Source: Pycnopodia helianthoides
Taxonomy: Eukaryota > Echinodermata > Asteroidea > Forcipulatida > Asteriidae
NCBI GenBank assembly: GCA_032158295.1
Contig: CM063256.1
Coordinates: 2,962,034-3,026,033 of the forward strand
Reading direction: 5' to 3'
Length of the DNA stretch: 64,000 nt
The notes beneath the pieces are model-generated. The model was not told the origin of the DNA. It searched no databases and saw nothing but the letters and a program-made list of their open reading frames with translations. This document shows positions 34,901-42,189 of this stretch, piece by piece (the first letter of the stretch is position 1; the number at the start of each line of letters is the position of its first letter). The translations under genes were made by a program, and so were the position numbers.

Positions 34901-37900
34901 AGATTGTAGGATGGAGGGAAACATGCACCAGGCAAGGAGTTCCAAAGAGATGCAGTATGTGGAATTAAAGCTGTTGTAATGGCCCTTTGTTCTTAATCTC
35001 AGCAAAACAAGAGTGTATGGGTGAGAAGAAGCAGATAGCCTGGTTAGAGGAACCAGGTCGCACACGCTGGTTAGACATCACAGACGTTTCAATGTCATTG
35101 GATTTATTATAAAGATTGGTGTGGAAATAAAACATGAACCCATCATTCCGTCTGGAATGATGACGGGCAAAAACAAAACGATTTCTTACGGGTCTGATTC
35201 CAGCCACTTCAGCAGTATTCCATTTGTACAGTAGAGGATACAACCCTGTTGTCTTGGTAGTCTGGCTTCCAGTCTAATCTGGTACCCTGTGCTGTTGCCG
35301 TTGCCACATGCCTCGGCTCTCTCCGACGCCACCCTTTCTGCTACCTTGAAGAAAGACGCAAACAGTTTTTCTTTAAATTTGGGGCACAGTGGTTTCTTCC
35401 TTGCCTTTTACCTCTGTGACCCCTGGTTCCTATCTGGGACCGGAACCTTGCATGTGGATTGGGTTTTCAGTTCCTGCCTGATTGCATGGGCTTTCCCTAT
35501 TTGGGGTTTTCCTCCCACAACTAAAACTGATATTTCTCCATCATGGCGAGTCGTGGCCGAGCAGTCTAGTTCACTGGGCCCAAGCTCTGGTGTTGTCAGC
35601 AGCAGAGTGTGGGTTCGAATCCCGGTCATGACACTTGTGCCCTTGAGCAAGGCACTTAACCATAATTGCTTCATTAAAAAGTTGGGGAGGTAGTGCATTC
35701 TGCTCTACCAGCCAGGCTCCAAGTGGATGATACCCATGCCTACATCCTTACAGACTGTGAAGGGGGTAACCCTGTTTTGGCCTCAGCAGTAGGTGGCAAT
35801 GTGCCCCTGGTGACAGTTGATTTGAGTCAACAGCCCAAATCAGTTAAGTGTAGCCCGCACCTTGAAGTGGCCATCCGGCCTTGTGAGCTAGGCGATATCT
35901 CATTTTAAACAAATGAAAAAACCAAACACAAAAGATCACTTTCTCAACACAGGTATCTTCATGCCAAAGGGTCACAGTGCAGGGCACTTTTGAGTGTCCC
36001 TTGGTTTCACTACCAGATGGACATTATAATCACAATTCAAATAGTTGTTAAATAGTTGTCGACCTGCCTCTAGCTACCGGGCAATCTCGGTGGTCTAGTT
36101 GGTAAGACATCTGCTCTAGAAAGGCAACGGTCATGGGTTTGAATCCCATATGTCTGTGGATTTTTTTTTTTTTTTTTCACAGAACTCGGGAAAGTACTGA
36201 GTATACAATGCTTTCATTTGTGTAAGGGCAAAACCAAAAATATATAATTATAATTCGTAAAAATTTCAAAAGAGGAAGTTTAGGTTATCGGTGACAAACG
36301 TATTAGAGCCGAGTGTTGGCACCGAGAAGAGCATAGCAACTTACTGATATTGCAGATATCCGCCGTGGTTGAGTGCAGATTACGCGACACATTGAGCCTG
36401 TCCCGTTCTCCAAGTGCTGGTCGAGGATGAACTGAGGGACTTGAGTTGTCTTACCACACCCCGTCTCCCCACTTATCACCACCACCTGGTTACGATCTAT
36501 TAGCTGCAGAAGCTCCTGATGATATGAAAAATCAATATTATCAGAGATTAAAGAACCAGACTAAAGTAAGCCTGTGCTGGTTTACATGGTTAACCGACCG
36601 CTTGTCCGGTAATACAAGTTTACACTTTTCCTTGTAAATGTAAGCTTGTTTATGAAAAACTATGCTTAACCCTTTCAACCCCAAGGGCGAGTATAGTCGA
36701 CTGTGCACTATACCCTGCTTGAGCCCCAAGGGCGACTATAGTCGCCCAAGATAACACACAACAAAGCACTCAAGCCTGGGCACAAAGGTCATTTGTTAAA
36801 AAGCTGTAGTTTTGTCCATGTTCACCCTCCATACCCAAGCTTACCATCATTGGAAAGAGAAAGATCGGATCTTTCCAGTGACAGTAAAATAAAATAGGAT
36901 TGTTATTTTGCAATTGCTTCAAATTGGAGTAGAAAGATCCGAAATGCAAAACACATACGGAGCGCCATAAGGTTGTGTGCAAAAAAGTGTTTGGGTTTTC
37001 AGAACACACTGAGGAAACAAAGACCAAGAACTTGGCATTGTTTGGCTGATTTCAATGATTTTTTAATTATATGAAAGGAAATTCAATAAGTAAGACAATT
37101 TGTATTACTCATTCTGCTCTAAAATAAAATCTTCAAGGTAATAATAGAGTTTGTAAAATCAAACTTTGAACACCAGCTTCCTGTTGTGTGAGGAAGTGTG
37201 CTTCACGCTTGAGTGGTCAAAGAACATGGGCTCCAGCGGTTGTTTATGTCAAAAGAACTTGGGGCTGAAAGGGTTAATAGGCGGCTTATTAGGTGTGGAC
37301 GAAGAACCTTCTTCCACCACAAGTCTCTATATTTGAAGGTCTACCGGAGATGAATTTGGCATTCAGAAATAATTTGCACTAGTATTATTAAATCAAAATA
37401 GCGGAAGAGCATGCACACAAGTGAAAACAAAGTCCAACTACACTCAGCCACAAACTACCAATATGCGGATATCAATATGTCCTGATGAATTCCGAGTTGT
37501 CTAGTCAACGAAGAGTTAACTAGAGTTATGAATTTATGTTTATTTTCCTAAACAGTTAGAAAGGAAATTGTGACTTCCATTTAACCAATTAACTGTTTAA
37601 CCGTTTCTACCAATTCCTATCAGAACCCAGTTTTTATAGACATAAACCACAAACCACAGAGGGGCAGCGTACAAAGCAAAATCTACACAAATTTGTGGGG
37701 GGATTGAAAATAAAGTATTACATCTGTAGAGGGGATTACGATAAGAAACATTCCACCAACAAAAGGGATGCTGATCATTCTCCCTGGATAGTGTCTGCAG
37801 TTAACATTTTTATAAAGAAAAGGAAAGGCTCATTTTCTTTAATGGTGGCTTTGTTTACCCGTCAAGGAAATTTGGAACCAGATTTCACTGTTTGTTTACG

Positions 37901-39678
37901 GTTAAACTGTTAACCGGTTAAACCTTCCAGCCCTATAGTTATTGTAAGTACTTCTCTCATTTTGTATGACGGGAGCTTCTTGCGGAATCTCTGCATCTCC
38001 TTGTAGCGTTCGTTACCAGTCTGCTTGGATGCATGCTCCTGCTGCAGTCTGGAGTCCAACTCTTCTTCCTTGATCAGAGGATGACGGTGGAAAGTACGAC
38101 AACTCTCCTCATGTGGATTAAATCCTTAAAAAAAAACAGAGCACAGAACAACTTTAAACAAAACCTTATCATGCTTATTCGGCAGGACCCTACCAGAATA
38201 CAAACACACAAACAATTTTACAAAAAGTATGTTTCAATACAAGAAATTAAATAGAAAAAAACTGTAAGGGTTTGAACAAAGACAAAATTGACTAGAGCGA
38301 AACTGATCCTGCGATCTCTCGTTTATTGTGCCAGCAACTCATACACCAGTTCAGAAGCCTTTCAATAGAATGGAATACAAGAAAGAAAGGTGCAGTTATC
38401 TACAGGCATTGAAAAAGGACTTCGACGTCAACACTTTGAGTCAACAGTTCATTGGTACTTATGGAACTAGATGTTTGGAATGTTCAGGGATAATGAATTC
38501 ACAAACAGGAAAAAGCATGTTCAAAATGCACCCTTTCTCAGATGTTTTGGAAAGAGGCTCACAAGGCTCGAATGTACCTACATTTTTGTGTTCTTTGGAA
38601 CTTATGTGGTCCTTCTGTGTTGATCATCTTTGGACATCATCCAACTAGAGACGGATGTGGCGTTCATGCTTGGTCGCATGTCAAAACAACTGGTCTTGTG
38701 TTAAGTTTCATATACAACAACAAAATAAATTAATTAAATAATGCACATGATTTTTCTGTGCTTTATCAACACTGATGGAAGTCTCACAGCATTTTGTTAT
38801 TTACTGACCGGTAGCAGTTGTCATGTTGAATTACCTTCGAAATTTGTAGCACCTTGGGTTTACCATGTCAAACTTCAAGGTGATTGATTGGTGCAACCTG
38901 CAGCCAACTATGCCAGAAACACCGCGGCCAAACCCTTCTCTTAAGGACAGCTGTATTAAATTCTTTTACATGCATTCCAAGACACACAGGAGGATTTGGG
39001 AGGGTATTCGTAACACAAAATTGTCAAATATAATAAAACAATTTGTTCTGGAATTTCGTCTTTTTCAGTTGTTTTATCTGTAAAAGTCTATAGAAATATT
39101 TTGTAGAAGCGCCAAGGCCAAGACTAGGCCCAATTTTAAAGAGCTGCTTGCAGCACAAAAAAAGTAGCTCAGCAGAACAGAATAGGGCTTATCAGAGTAA
39201 GGTTACCAGCCACTATTTCCAAACCATCTGTGACAGGTATCCTGCTCAAATCTTGCTAAGCAGAAATTTTGTGAGCAACATTTTCTGCTTAAGCAGGTCT
39301 ATGAAATGGGGCCCTGGGGGTAACAAAGCCCATGGTCACCACACAATGCAAGGCCTGAAAATACAGAACAAAAGAGACTTAAAGACAAAGACCGGTAGAA
39401 AAATAAAAAAAAGCTTGTTCATTTCTCACATTTCTAACTTCGTCTTCTTGTTTCTTCGCTTTACTTCGTGCTGCATACCACATGCCGATATCTCGACCCT
39501 TCAGGCCGCTAGGGGGCCCTCCTCCTCCCCCTCTCCCTCGGCCACGCCCTCTCCCTCCACTGTTTCCATCCCATCCACTAGCTCCTCCACCTTCTTCATC
39601 TTCCCATCTGGGTTGCCGGTTTCCATGGTACGAGCCTCTGCGGTTATTATGCCGGCCGCGGCGTCCCCTGTAACTCAT
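19841..39678 (-). CDS. DHX36: DHX36/RHAU G-quadruplex DEAH-box helicase (nearly complete)
   Basis: DHX36 unwinds DNA and RNA G-quadruplexes and acts on mRNAs in nucleus and cytoplasm. Nineteen coding exons were joined by AG/GT borders with consistent phases, giving about 928 residues; vertebrate DHX36 is about 1000. The N terminus has a Gly/Arg-rich tract and then the DHX36-specific motif [19 protein letters not shown] that binds the quartet face. Motor motifs in order: [10 protein letters not shown] (I), CTQPRRISA (Ia), [10 protein letters not shown] (II, DEVH here), MSATLNA (III), [11 protein letters not shown] (IV), [13 protein letters not shown] (V), HQRRGRAGR (VI). Winged-helix, ratchet and OB-fold exons follow, ending in [15 protein letters not shown]. 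Exon 1 ends in phase 0 but the next placed exon needs one carried base, so at least one exon of length 3n+1 between 38125 and 39429 was not found. Introns are full of SINEs, MITEs and minisatellites. Confidence 0.95.
20240..20690. mobile_element. MITE-like repeat remnants, family R, in the last DHX36 intron
   Basis: Contains gattggtaaatactcccaaa, gaaactttcacaggtg and aataagcattacgttgacaa, all shared with the family R copy at 4570-4995. No ORF. Confidence 0.5.
20886..21038 (-). CDS. DHX36: DHX36 exon, OB fold
   Basis: Acceptor ttctag, donor gtgaga. Encodes [20 protein letters not shown] and [18 protein letters not shown]. Confidence 0.95.
21119..21350 (+). mobile_element. tRNA-like repeat, family A
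   Basis: Clear tRNA-like module at 21262-21340: gggctagatagctcagttgg (A box) and ggttgaagtccc (B box), followed by agtcaattttgctttgttca. The family body with ttcccaggttgtatcataaa lies upstream of it, not downstream. Confidence 0.75.
21672..22050 (-). mobile_element. tRNA-derived SINE, family B, split by about 195 bp
   Basis: The tail (gtcaagtgtcttgctcaagg, acaaggtgtcatgaccggga) ends near 21815, and the tRNA-like start (accagaacttgagtctcgtg) resumes near 22012. The stretch between is foreign to the family and looks like an insertion. Confidence 0.55.
22105..22345 (+). mobile_element. tRNA-derived SINE, family D
   Basis: ggttggctcagtggtttctt (A box), ggtttgaatcccggaccgga (B box), ttttcctcccacatctaaaa, gtcttctccaaacaggccta, then tttcattaccaga. 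Best-preserved plus-strand copy, in a DHX36 intron and antisense to it. Confidence 0.8.
22509..22632 (-). CDS. DHX36: DHX36 exon, OB fold
   Basis: Acceptor cccgtag, donor gtaagg. Encodes [20 protein letters not shown] and YHVKMKSSS, matching the vertebrate VHPKSVN...NWLIYHLKM segment. Confidence 0.94.
23144..23243 (-). CDS. DHX36: DHX36 exon
   Basis: Acceptor cgcgcag, donor gtagga. Encodes [20 protein letters not shown], the conserved AxCxGLYPxVA segment before the OB fold. Ends in phase 2. Confidence 0.93.
23515..24010. mobile_element. Repeat with many ggatcagacc/gtggatt motifs
   Basis: About ten degenerate ggatcagac-type motifs in both orientations, plus gtgtaaacg and gtgtttac. This arrangement is typical of subterminal binding sites in a non-autonomous DNA transposon. 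Borders and target duplications were not resolved. It lies in a DHX36 intron. Confidence 0.45.
24601..24700 (-). CDS. DHX36: DHX36 exon
   Basis: Acceptor ttcccag, donor gtacag. Encodes [20 protein letters not shown] and a variable lysine-containing end. Ends in phase 1. Confidence 0.93.
24765..25317. mobile_element. Foldback element with an internal 40-bp minisatellite
   Basis: The inner ends gtgccttgtcgcagaataca (24765-24784) and tatattctgcgacaatgcac (25298-25317) are inverted at 18 of 20 bases. Between them lie about 12 copies of a unit containing caagaggtgaaatctggact and attccatttcagaataca. It sits in the DHX36 intron after the 25785-25955 exon. Confidence 0.75.
25440..25637 (-). mobile_element. 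tRNA-derived SINE, family D
   Basis: The minus strand has ggttggcttagtggtatctt (A box), ggggaccccagttcaaatca (B-box region), then the body with attgcgtgggttttccc-type sequence. Confidence 0.7.
25785..25955 (-). CDS. DHX36: DHX36 exon, ratchet domain
   Basis: Acceptor tgtttcag, donor gtaatg. Encodes [38 protein letters not shown] and [15 protein letters not shown]. Confidence 0.95.
26105..26287. mobile_element. Foldback MITE, family M1
   Basis: Opens with tgggcccaatttcataaagc and closes with gcaagtttgaaattggaccc. The centre has ggtaccagtcgcaac and ggctggtaacctg, as in other M1 copies. Confidence 0.75.
26936..27109 (-). CDS. DHX36: DHX36 exon, ratchet domain
   Basis: Acceptor acaatcag, donor gtgagg. 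Encodes [39 protein letters not shown] and [12 protein letters not shown]. Confidence 0.95.
27185..27425 (-). mobile_element. tRNA-like repeat, family A
   Basis: The minus strand carries the B-box region ggcggtagcaggttcaagtc and the family body with cctgactggcaccc-type sequence upstream. The A box is degraded. Confidence 0.6.
27586..27897 (-). mobile_element. tRNA-derived SINE, family D, with (ATT)n tail
   Basis: Longest family D copy. On the minus strand it has tcaggttggctcagtggttt (A box), ggttcgaatcctggaccgga (B box), the complete body through ggtctacggccgggtcacca, tttcattaccagaaagttat and a terminal run of about eleven ATT triplets, as expected of SINE retroposition. Confidence 0.85.
27916..28014 (-). 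CDS. DHX36: DHX36 exon, helicase-associated region
   Basis: Acceptor aacacag, donor gtgagt. Encodes [20 protein letters not shown] and [13 protein letters not shown]. Confidence 0.93.
28160..28385. repeat. G-rich minisatellite in a DHX36 intron
   Basis: Four diverged units of about 55-65 bp, each with ggaagccagcttgctgactg, acatttcttt and a run of 5-12 G. The G runs are on the plus strand, so the DHX36 pre-mRNA carries C runs; any quadruplex would form in the template DNA strand or an antisense RNA. Confidence 0.85.
28879..28996 (-). CDS. DHX36: DHX36 exon, winged helix
   Basis: Acceptor ttggccag, donor gtatct. Encodes [20 protein letters not shown] and [19 protein letters not shown], the segment that follows motif VI in DEAH helicases. 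Confidence 0.95.
29036..29215 (+). mobile_element. tRNA-derived SINE, family B, tail type 2
   Basis: gtggcgtggccgagcggtct (A box), ggtttgaattccggtcatga (B box), cttgtgcccttgagcaaggc, then tgcattctgctctaccagcc, which marks tail type 2. Confidence 0.8.
29396..30012. mobile_element. Three consecutive MITEs of the M1 type next to DHX36 exon 10
   Basis: Copies at about 29396-29657, 29658-29825 and 29826-30012 abut one another. Each is bounded by gggccc-type sequences around ttcatagagctgc and its inverse. The last ends 13 bp from the splice donor of exon 10 (30026-30234). Confidence 0.7.
30026..30234 (-). CDS. DHX36: DHX36 exon 10 with motifs V and VI
   Basis: Acceptor caaacag, donor gtgagc. Encodes [32 protein letters not shown] and [17 protein letters not shown]. 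Its last ~58 coding bases plus the donor recur as an inverted copy at 30390-30450 in the preceding intron, and a foldback MITE begins about 13 bp past the donor. Confidence 0.96.
30390..30512 (+). repeat. Inverted copy of the DHX36 exon 10 end plus MITE
   Basis: The plus strand reads gaagccagaatgagttagca, cgggcagcggcgcaccagag and gaaggtgagt, then gggcacccatttcatagagc. This matches the minus strand of 29968-30085, with an estimated 85% identity by eye. It covers the codons for motif VI, the splice donor, and the start of the adjacent MITE, in antisense orientation to DHX36. Confidence 0.85.
30808..30951 (-). CDS. DHX36: DHX36 exon with motif IV
   Basis: Acceptor ccaaaag, donor gtacgt. Encodes [40 protein letters not shown] and RQ. 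Confidence 0.95.
31000..31320 (-). mobile_element. tRNA-like repeat, family C
   Basis: The minus strand contains caatctcgatggtctagttg (A box) and gtcgtgggttcaaatcccac (B box), followed by gcctgtggattgttttttca. It is flanked by a second partial copy of ggttttaccctttcatcggt. Confidence 0.75.
31443..31690 (-). mobile_element. tRNA-like repeat, family A
   Basis: The minus strand has gtagctcagtaggtagagca (A box) and aggttcatgtcccgc (B box), ending gtcaattttcctttgttcaa. The body lies upstream, as in the other family A copies. A truncated copy lies at 31750-31800. Confidence 0.75.
32156..32258 (-). CDS. DHX36: DHX36 exon, start of RecA2
   Basis: Acceptor ttttctag, donor gtaagt. Encodes [20 protein letters not shown] and [15 protein letters not shown]. 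Confidence 0.9.
32302..32485 (-). mobile_element. tRNA-like repeat, family A
   Basis: The minus strand has gggctagatagctcagtcgg (A box) and ggaggttgcaggttctactc (B-box region), ending gtcaatgttttctttgttca. Confidence 0.75.
32629..32772 (-). CDS. DHX36: DHX36 exon, charged linker
   Basis: Acceptor tgtgatag, donor gtgagt. Encodes a Lys/Arg/Glu-rich segment including [20 protein letters not shown], between the two RecA lobes. Less conserved than its neighbours. Confidence 0.88.
33465..33695 (+). mobile_element. tRNA-like repeat, family C
   Basis: Contains ctctagctaccgggcaatct, gtttagttggtaagacatct, gtcgagggttcaaatcccac and gatatgcctgtggattttt, closing with gtgaaagggtaaaaccaaat. Confidence 0.8.
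33712..33858 (-). CDS. DHX36: DHX36 exon with motif III (SAT)
   Basis: Acceptor actctag, donor gtgagt. Encodes [36 protein letters not shown] and EYWLEDVL. Confidence 0.95.
33985..34315 (-). mobile_element. tRNA-derived SINE, family B, tail type 1, near full length
   Basis: The minus strand runs gtatcgtggctgagcggtca (A box), gggttcgagtctcgatcttg (B box), ttgtgtccttgagcg, then the tail with ttacgataagtgcac-like, gtgtttctggcatggtctgg and caccttgtatccctttcaag. Confidence 0.8.
34591..34692 (-). CDS. DHX36: DHX36 exon with motif II (DEVH)
   Basis: Acceptor tatgcag, donor gtaaga. Encodes [20 protein letters not shown] and [13 protein letters not shown]. The DExH box reads DEVH. Confidence 0.95.
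34843..35065 (-). mobile_element. Non-LTR retrotransposon fragment, reverse transcriptase C-terminal tail
   Basis: The minus-strand frame contains [17 protein letters not shown] and [20 protein letters not shown]. This decayed pattern resembles the 'rTxxxxNSfvpRta..WNSLP..cFp' tail that ends many LINE ORF2 proteins. A second copy lies at 48403-48627, which still reads [14 protein letters not shown]. Confidence 0.6.
35190..35344 (-). CDS. DHX36: DHX36 exon, RecA1
   Basis: Acceptor tcttcaag, donor gtaaga. Encodes [30 protein letters not shown] and [14 protein letters not shown]. Ends in phase 2. Confidence 0.95.
35375..35541 (+). mobile_element. SINE family D, truncated by a family B copy
   Basis: Reads cagtggtttcttccttgcct, ccctggttcctatctgggac, ggggttttcctcccacaact and aaaactgatatttctccatc, and then stops where the family B head begins. 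Confidence 0.7.
35542..35910 (+). mobile_element. tRNA-derived SINE, family B, tail type 2
   Basis: Head gtcgtggccgagcagtctag and gggttcgaatcccggtcatg. It continues through gtgcattctgctctaccagc to gtgagctaggcgatatctca. The tail is repeated in inverse at 54258-54475. Confidence 0.75.
36062..36240 (+). mobile_element. tRNA-like repeat, family C
   Basis: ctctagctaccgggcaatct, ggtctagttggtaagacatc and gtcatgggtttgaatcccat, a T run, then cacagaactcgggaaagtac. Confidence 0.8.
36345..36515 (-). CDS. DHX36: DHX36 exon with motifs I and Ia
   Basis: Acceptor tcatcag, donor gtaagt. Encodes [20 protein letters not shown], then [15 protein letters not shown] and [11 protein letters not shown]. Holds the Walker A lysine. 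Confidence 0.96.
36666..37277. mobile_element. piggyBac-like MITE with TTAA target duplication
   Basis: TTAA at 36666-36669 and 37274-37277 flank inverted ends CCCTTTCAACCCCAAG and CTTGGGGCTGAAAGGG. TTAA duplications and CCC-type ends are the piggyBac signature. The 604-bp interior codes for no recognised transposase. It also has internal ggcgactatagtcgcc palindromes. It sits in a DHX36 intron. Confidence 0.8.
37952..38124 (-). CDS. DHX36: DHX36 exon 2 (as placed)
   Basis: Acceptor tttttttaag, donor gtactt. Encodes [20 protein letters not shown] and [13 protein letters not shown]. The last part aligns with the vertebrate HFREKLPSYGMQKE segment just before motif I. Starts with two bases completing a codon. 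Confidence 0.85.
38270..38345 (-). mobile_element. Truncated tRNA-like repeat, family A
   Basis: gggtttgaacaaagacaaaattgactagagc-type end with a degraded B box, cut near 38345. It lies in the DHX36 region where an exon is still missing. Confidence 0.5.
39127..39317. mobile_element. Foldback MITE, family M1
   Basis: Left end aggcccaattttaaagagct and right end gcaggtctatgaaatggggc are inverted. The interior has ggttaccagccactattt and gacaggtatcctgctcaaat. Confidence 0.75.
39430..39678 (-). CDS. DHX36: DHX36 exon 1, start codon and G4-binding motif
   Basis: ATG at 39678 opens [20 protein letters not shown], then a glycine-rich tract and [19 protein letters not shown]. Donor gtgaga after EVRN. 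The coding strand is G-rich, with several GGG tracts between 39500 and 39560. Confidence 0.92.
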
Positions 39679-40415
39679 ATTGTCACCGGATCTAATACTT
39701 TAGGTAGAAAAATAACACAAACAATTACAAATATAGAATGCAGAGCCATTTCATGGCCATCACTAAAATATCTAAGGGCACATTGCCTTTCAAATGGGCA
39801 CTTTAGGCTATGAAAAGCACTTGTTGTGAAATGTTTATGGTTAGAAAGAATATATTCCCAAAGTAGAATATAATGATTTAGGCCTACGTTGTACATCTTG
39901 AAATTTTGTGGTTTTTGTGTAACTGCATGACAGAACACAGTCTGCTATTTTGTAGCACCAAATTTTTGGCGCAACAAAATGGCGAATCGTATGTTTCACT
40001 GGTTGTATTTCCAGAGGCAAACTTATGTTTTTTTAATCACTATTCACTAAATTGCAACACACTGTAGGTGTTTTAGTGAATGAATAACAATTCAAAAGAT
40101 ATAAGCAGCAATTTGAAATACATCATTTTGAGGGATCTGAAGGCTACATGTACATGTACAGTATGTGCCCTTTTACGTGTATATGCCTAGTTAAATAATT
40201 TCCATCCACAACCTTGTGGCTGACTGAAGCAATCCAGCTTAGCAACTGATATAATCCGCATTCAAGACCTGTAAATTGTCGCCTTTCTTGACCTAATTTT
40301 TGCCATCCCCAAAATGTTCTTCTTTCATTATTCAAAATTGATTACTACATTTGGATGTATGGTATTACGATTCCTTAAAAAAACATCCATGGGAGCCACA
40401 AATCATTTGTGGCTC

Positions 40416-40618
40416 TTAACCCTCCTACTGTCAGTGACTCTTGGCAACATTTTCCAGTGAGTTGACCAACCATTTAAAACCATTCGACTGCCAAAGTTGT
40501 GTATGGTGGCACAACTGTGCACAGAACTAACTGTGTACTGTGTTGCAGACTGGCATAGTTTATCTATCATTCAAAACCACTTGAATGGTATTGAATAGTC
40601 AGATAGCAAGAGGGTTAA
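40416..40618. mobile_element. Small piggyBac-like MITE, TTAA duplication
   Basis: TTAA at 40416-40419 and 40615-40618 flank CCCTCCTACTGTCAGTGACT and the imperfect inverse AGTCAGATAGCAAGAGGG. 195 bp inside, no ORF. Confidence 0.75.
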
Positions 40619-41030
40619 GGGGTTGTTTTTCAGGGAAATAAAATCTGAAATTGTGACAATAAATCATTGGTCTGATTCACATCTTGTGAATCATACATGT
40701 ACATACACAGTCACAAAGACAATGTTTGCACAGACCAAGACTTAAGACTAAACATTTGTTGTCATGGTAAACTTTTAAAGTCCCCCAAAACAGTCACTGT
40801 GCATGTTCAGTGATGTTCCTTGAAGAAAACTGGTGCGGGTAAGCTAACTGTTGAACATCCACTGCCAAAATTATGACAAAAACAAAAATGCTACCTCTTT
40901 TTTTCGTTCAAGTGTCTACTCATGGGTTAAATTGTTCTGTACAGGAACAACCATTGACTTTAGTCTGTCACTCGGTAGAGAAGAAAATAACCTACATGTA
41001 CAAAAAGCTAGTAGGCTTGCATCTGACACT

Positions 41031-41095
41031 GCCAGTGGTGTGGTTCTTTGACGATCCATCATACTGATGGATCCTCAGAGAGCCACACCACTGGC
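41031..41095. repeat. Near-perfect 65-nt hairpin
   Basis: The left arm begins gccagtggtgtggttctttg and the right arm ends agagccacaccactggc. The arms pair over about 31 positions with three differences; two of these would be G-U pairs in a plus-strand RNA. Loop is about 3 nt. Could be a MITE core or a structured RNA. Confidence 0.7.
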
Positions 41096-41303
41096 CAAAC
41101 TGTCATATTTATATTATACAAAAAAGTCATATTTACCCCCAAGTGCCTAATGAATGACGTAAACGTGCCAGCTGACCGTCTAATTTTCTTCCTGTGAATT
41201 GTTATAAACCTTTTTAAAACTTCTAAATTCATTTAGTTTTGAGAAATTAGAATTAGCTGTTGCAAATTGCTTACCAACCAAAAGGACCTGTAGTATAAAT
41301 GCA

Positions 41304-41507
41304 AAAAATTAGTTAGTGGCCTGACGTTTCGACCCTAGCAGAGTCTTTCACAAAGGCTAAATGCAAGACAACACACATACATGCATACAAGGGGGACAAA
41401 AGCAGTCAAGTGGAAAAACATGAATAGAGAGAGTGGAGAGAGAAAAGCAAGAAGCCTTTGAGAAAGACTCTGCTAGGGTCGAAACGTCAGGCCACTAACT
41501 AATTTTT
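41304..41507. repeat. Perfect 46-bp inverted repeat
   Basis: 41304-41349 (including cctgacgtttcgaccctagc) is the exact reverse complement of 41462-41507, with 112 bp between. No differences were found by eye, so it is young or maintained. No ORF in the loop. Confidence 0.95.
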
Positions 41508-42189
41508 CATTTAGTTTTACTAAAACTTAAAGTAGCTTAAAAACATAAAAAACGAAAGCTTCCAGGTTTTACGTTTTTAAGTTAGTTTTACAAAATAAAA
41601 GTTAAACTCTGGTTCAGGTAATTACTGCTGTGCAAACACCTACCACGAGTAAAACTGAAAGTGGTTATCTCGCACAGGTCGGAGTGCTGTCGGAGTGCTG
41701 TCGGAGTGGTTGTCGTTTAGTACCTCAGGTAAATGTCACTTTGTCCACAATTTATGAAAGAGCTTGATGCCTAATGCAGGGCTAGAATTACATTTGATTT
41801 TATTATAGGTTTTCTTGGTCAATTTCAGCAACTGAGCAGCCAATTAAACCACTGCTCCATTCTATTTTGCGCGAAATCGAATGCCTCTGAAAGGGGTGAA
41901 TTTGATTTCGTTTTATGACTACAGACTAGTCAAATGTAGGGTTGATTGGTATTTTAAGCTTGTTGTCTTGAGTTGTCTTGAGTTATCGTGAAATGGGCCT
42001 GTTGACGCTAATTAGTACGACCCGTATGGGTAGTACAAATTACTAAGTAGTTAACCTAGTTGCTTTAAAAGTTAAATTTTTTCAAGTTTAATAACAACCT
42101 TCTGCCATGCCCATGCATTGCAATGGCATTTATTTTGGGTGCAGAGCGACGGAAATTGAAGGTAAATAAAGTATTCAACAAACACTTAC

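Larger units (their letters stand above)
38125..39429. other. DHX36 intron region expected to hold a missing exon
   Basis: Holds a truncated family A repeat, a family B tail fragment (about 38880-38990) and an M1 MITE (39127-39317). No segment resembling the vertebrate 'VVHMDERREEQI' region was identified on the minus strand. Confidence 0.5.
39700..42189. other. Upstream region of DHX36, without coding exon
   Basis: No protein-coding segment is recognised. It contains a piggyBac-like MITE, a 65-nt hairpin and a 46-bp-arm inverted repeat, and probably the first DHX36 intron. Confidence 0.5.

Noticed and set aside
38328..38648. 106-residue plus-strand ORF as a gene, or its reverse as the missing DHX36 exon
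   Set aside because: No homology is seen on the plus strand. The minus-strand frames across it are broken by stops or do not resemble DHX36.
39148..39813. 221-residue plus-strand ORF
   Set aside because: It covers an MITE and the antisense of DHX36 exon 1; the Ser/Pro-rich part is the complement of the Gly/Arg-rich N terminus.
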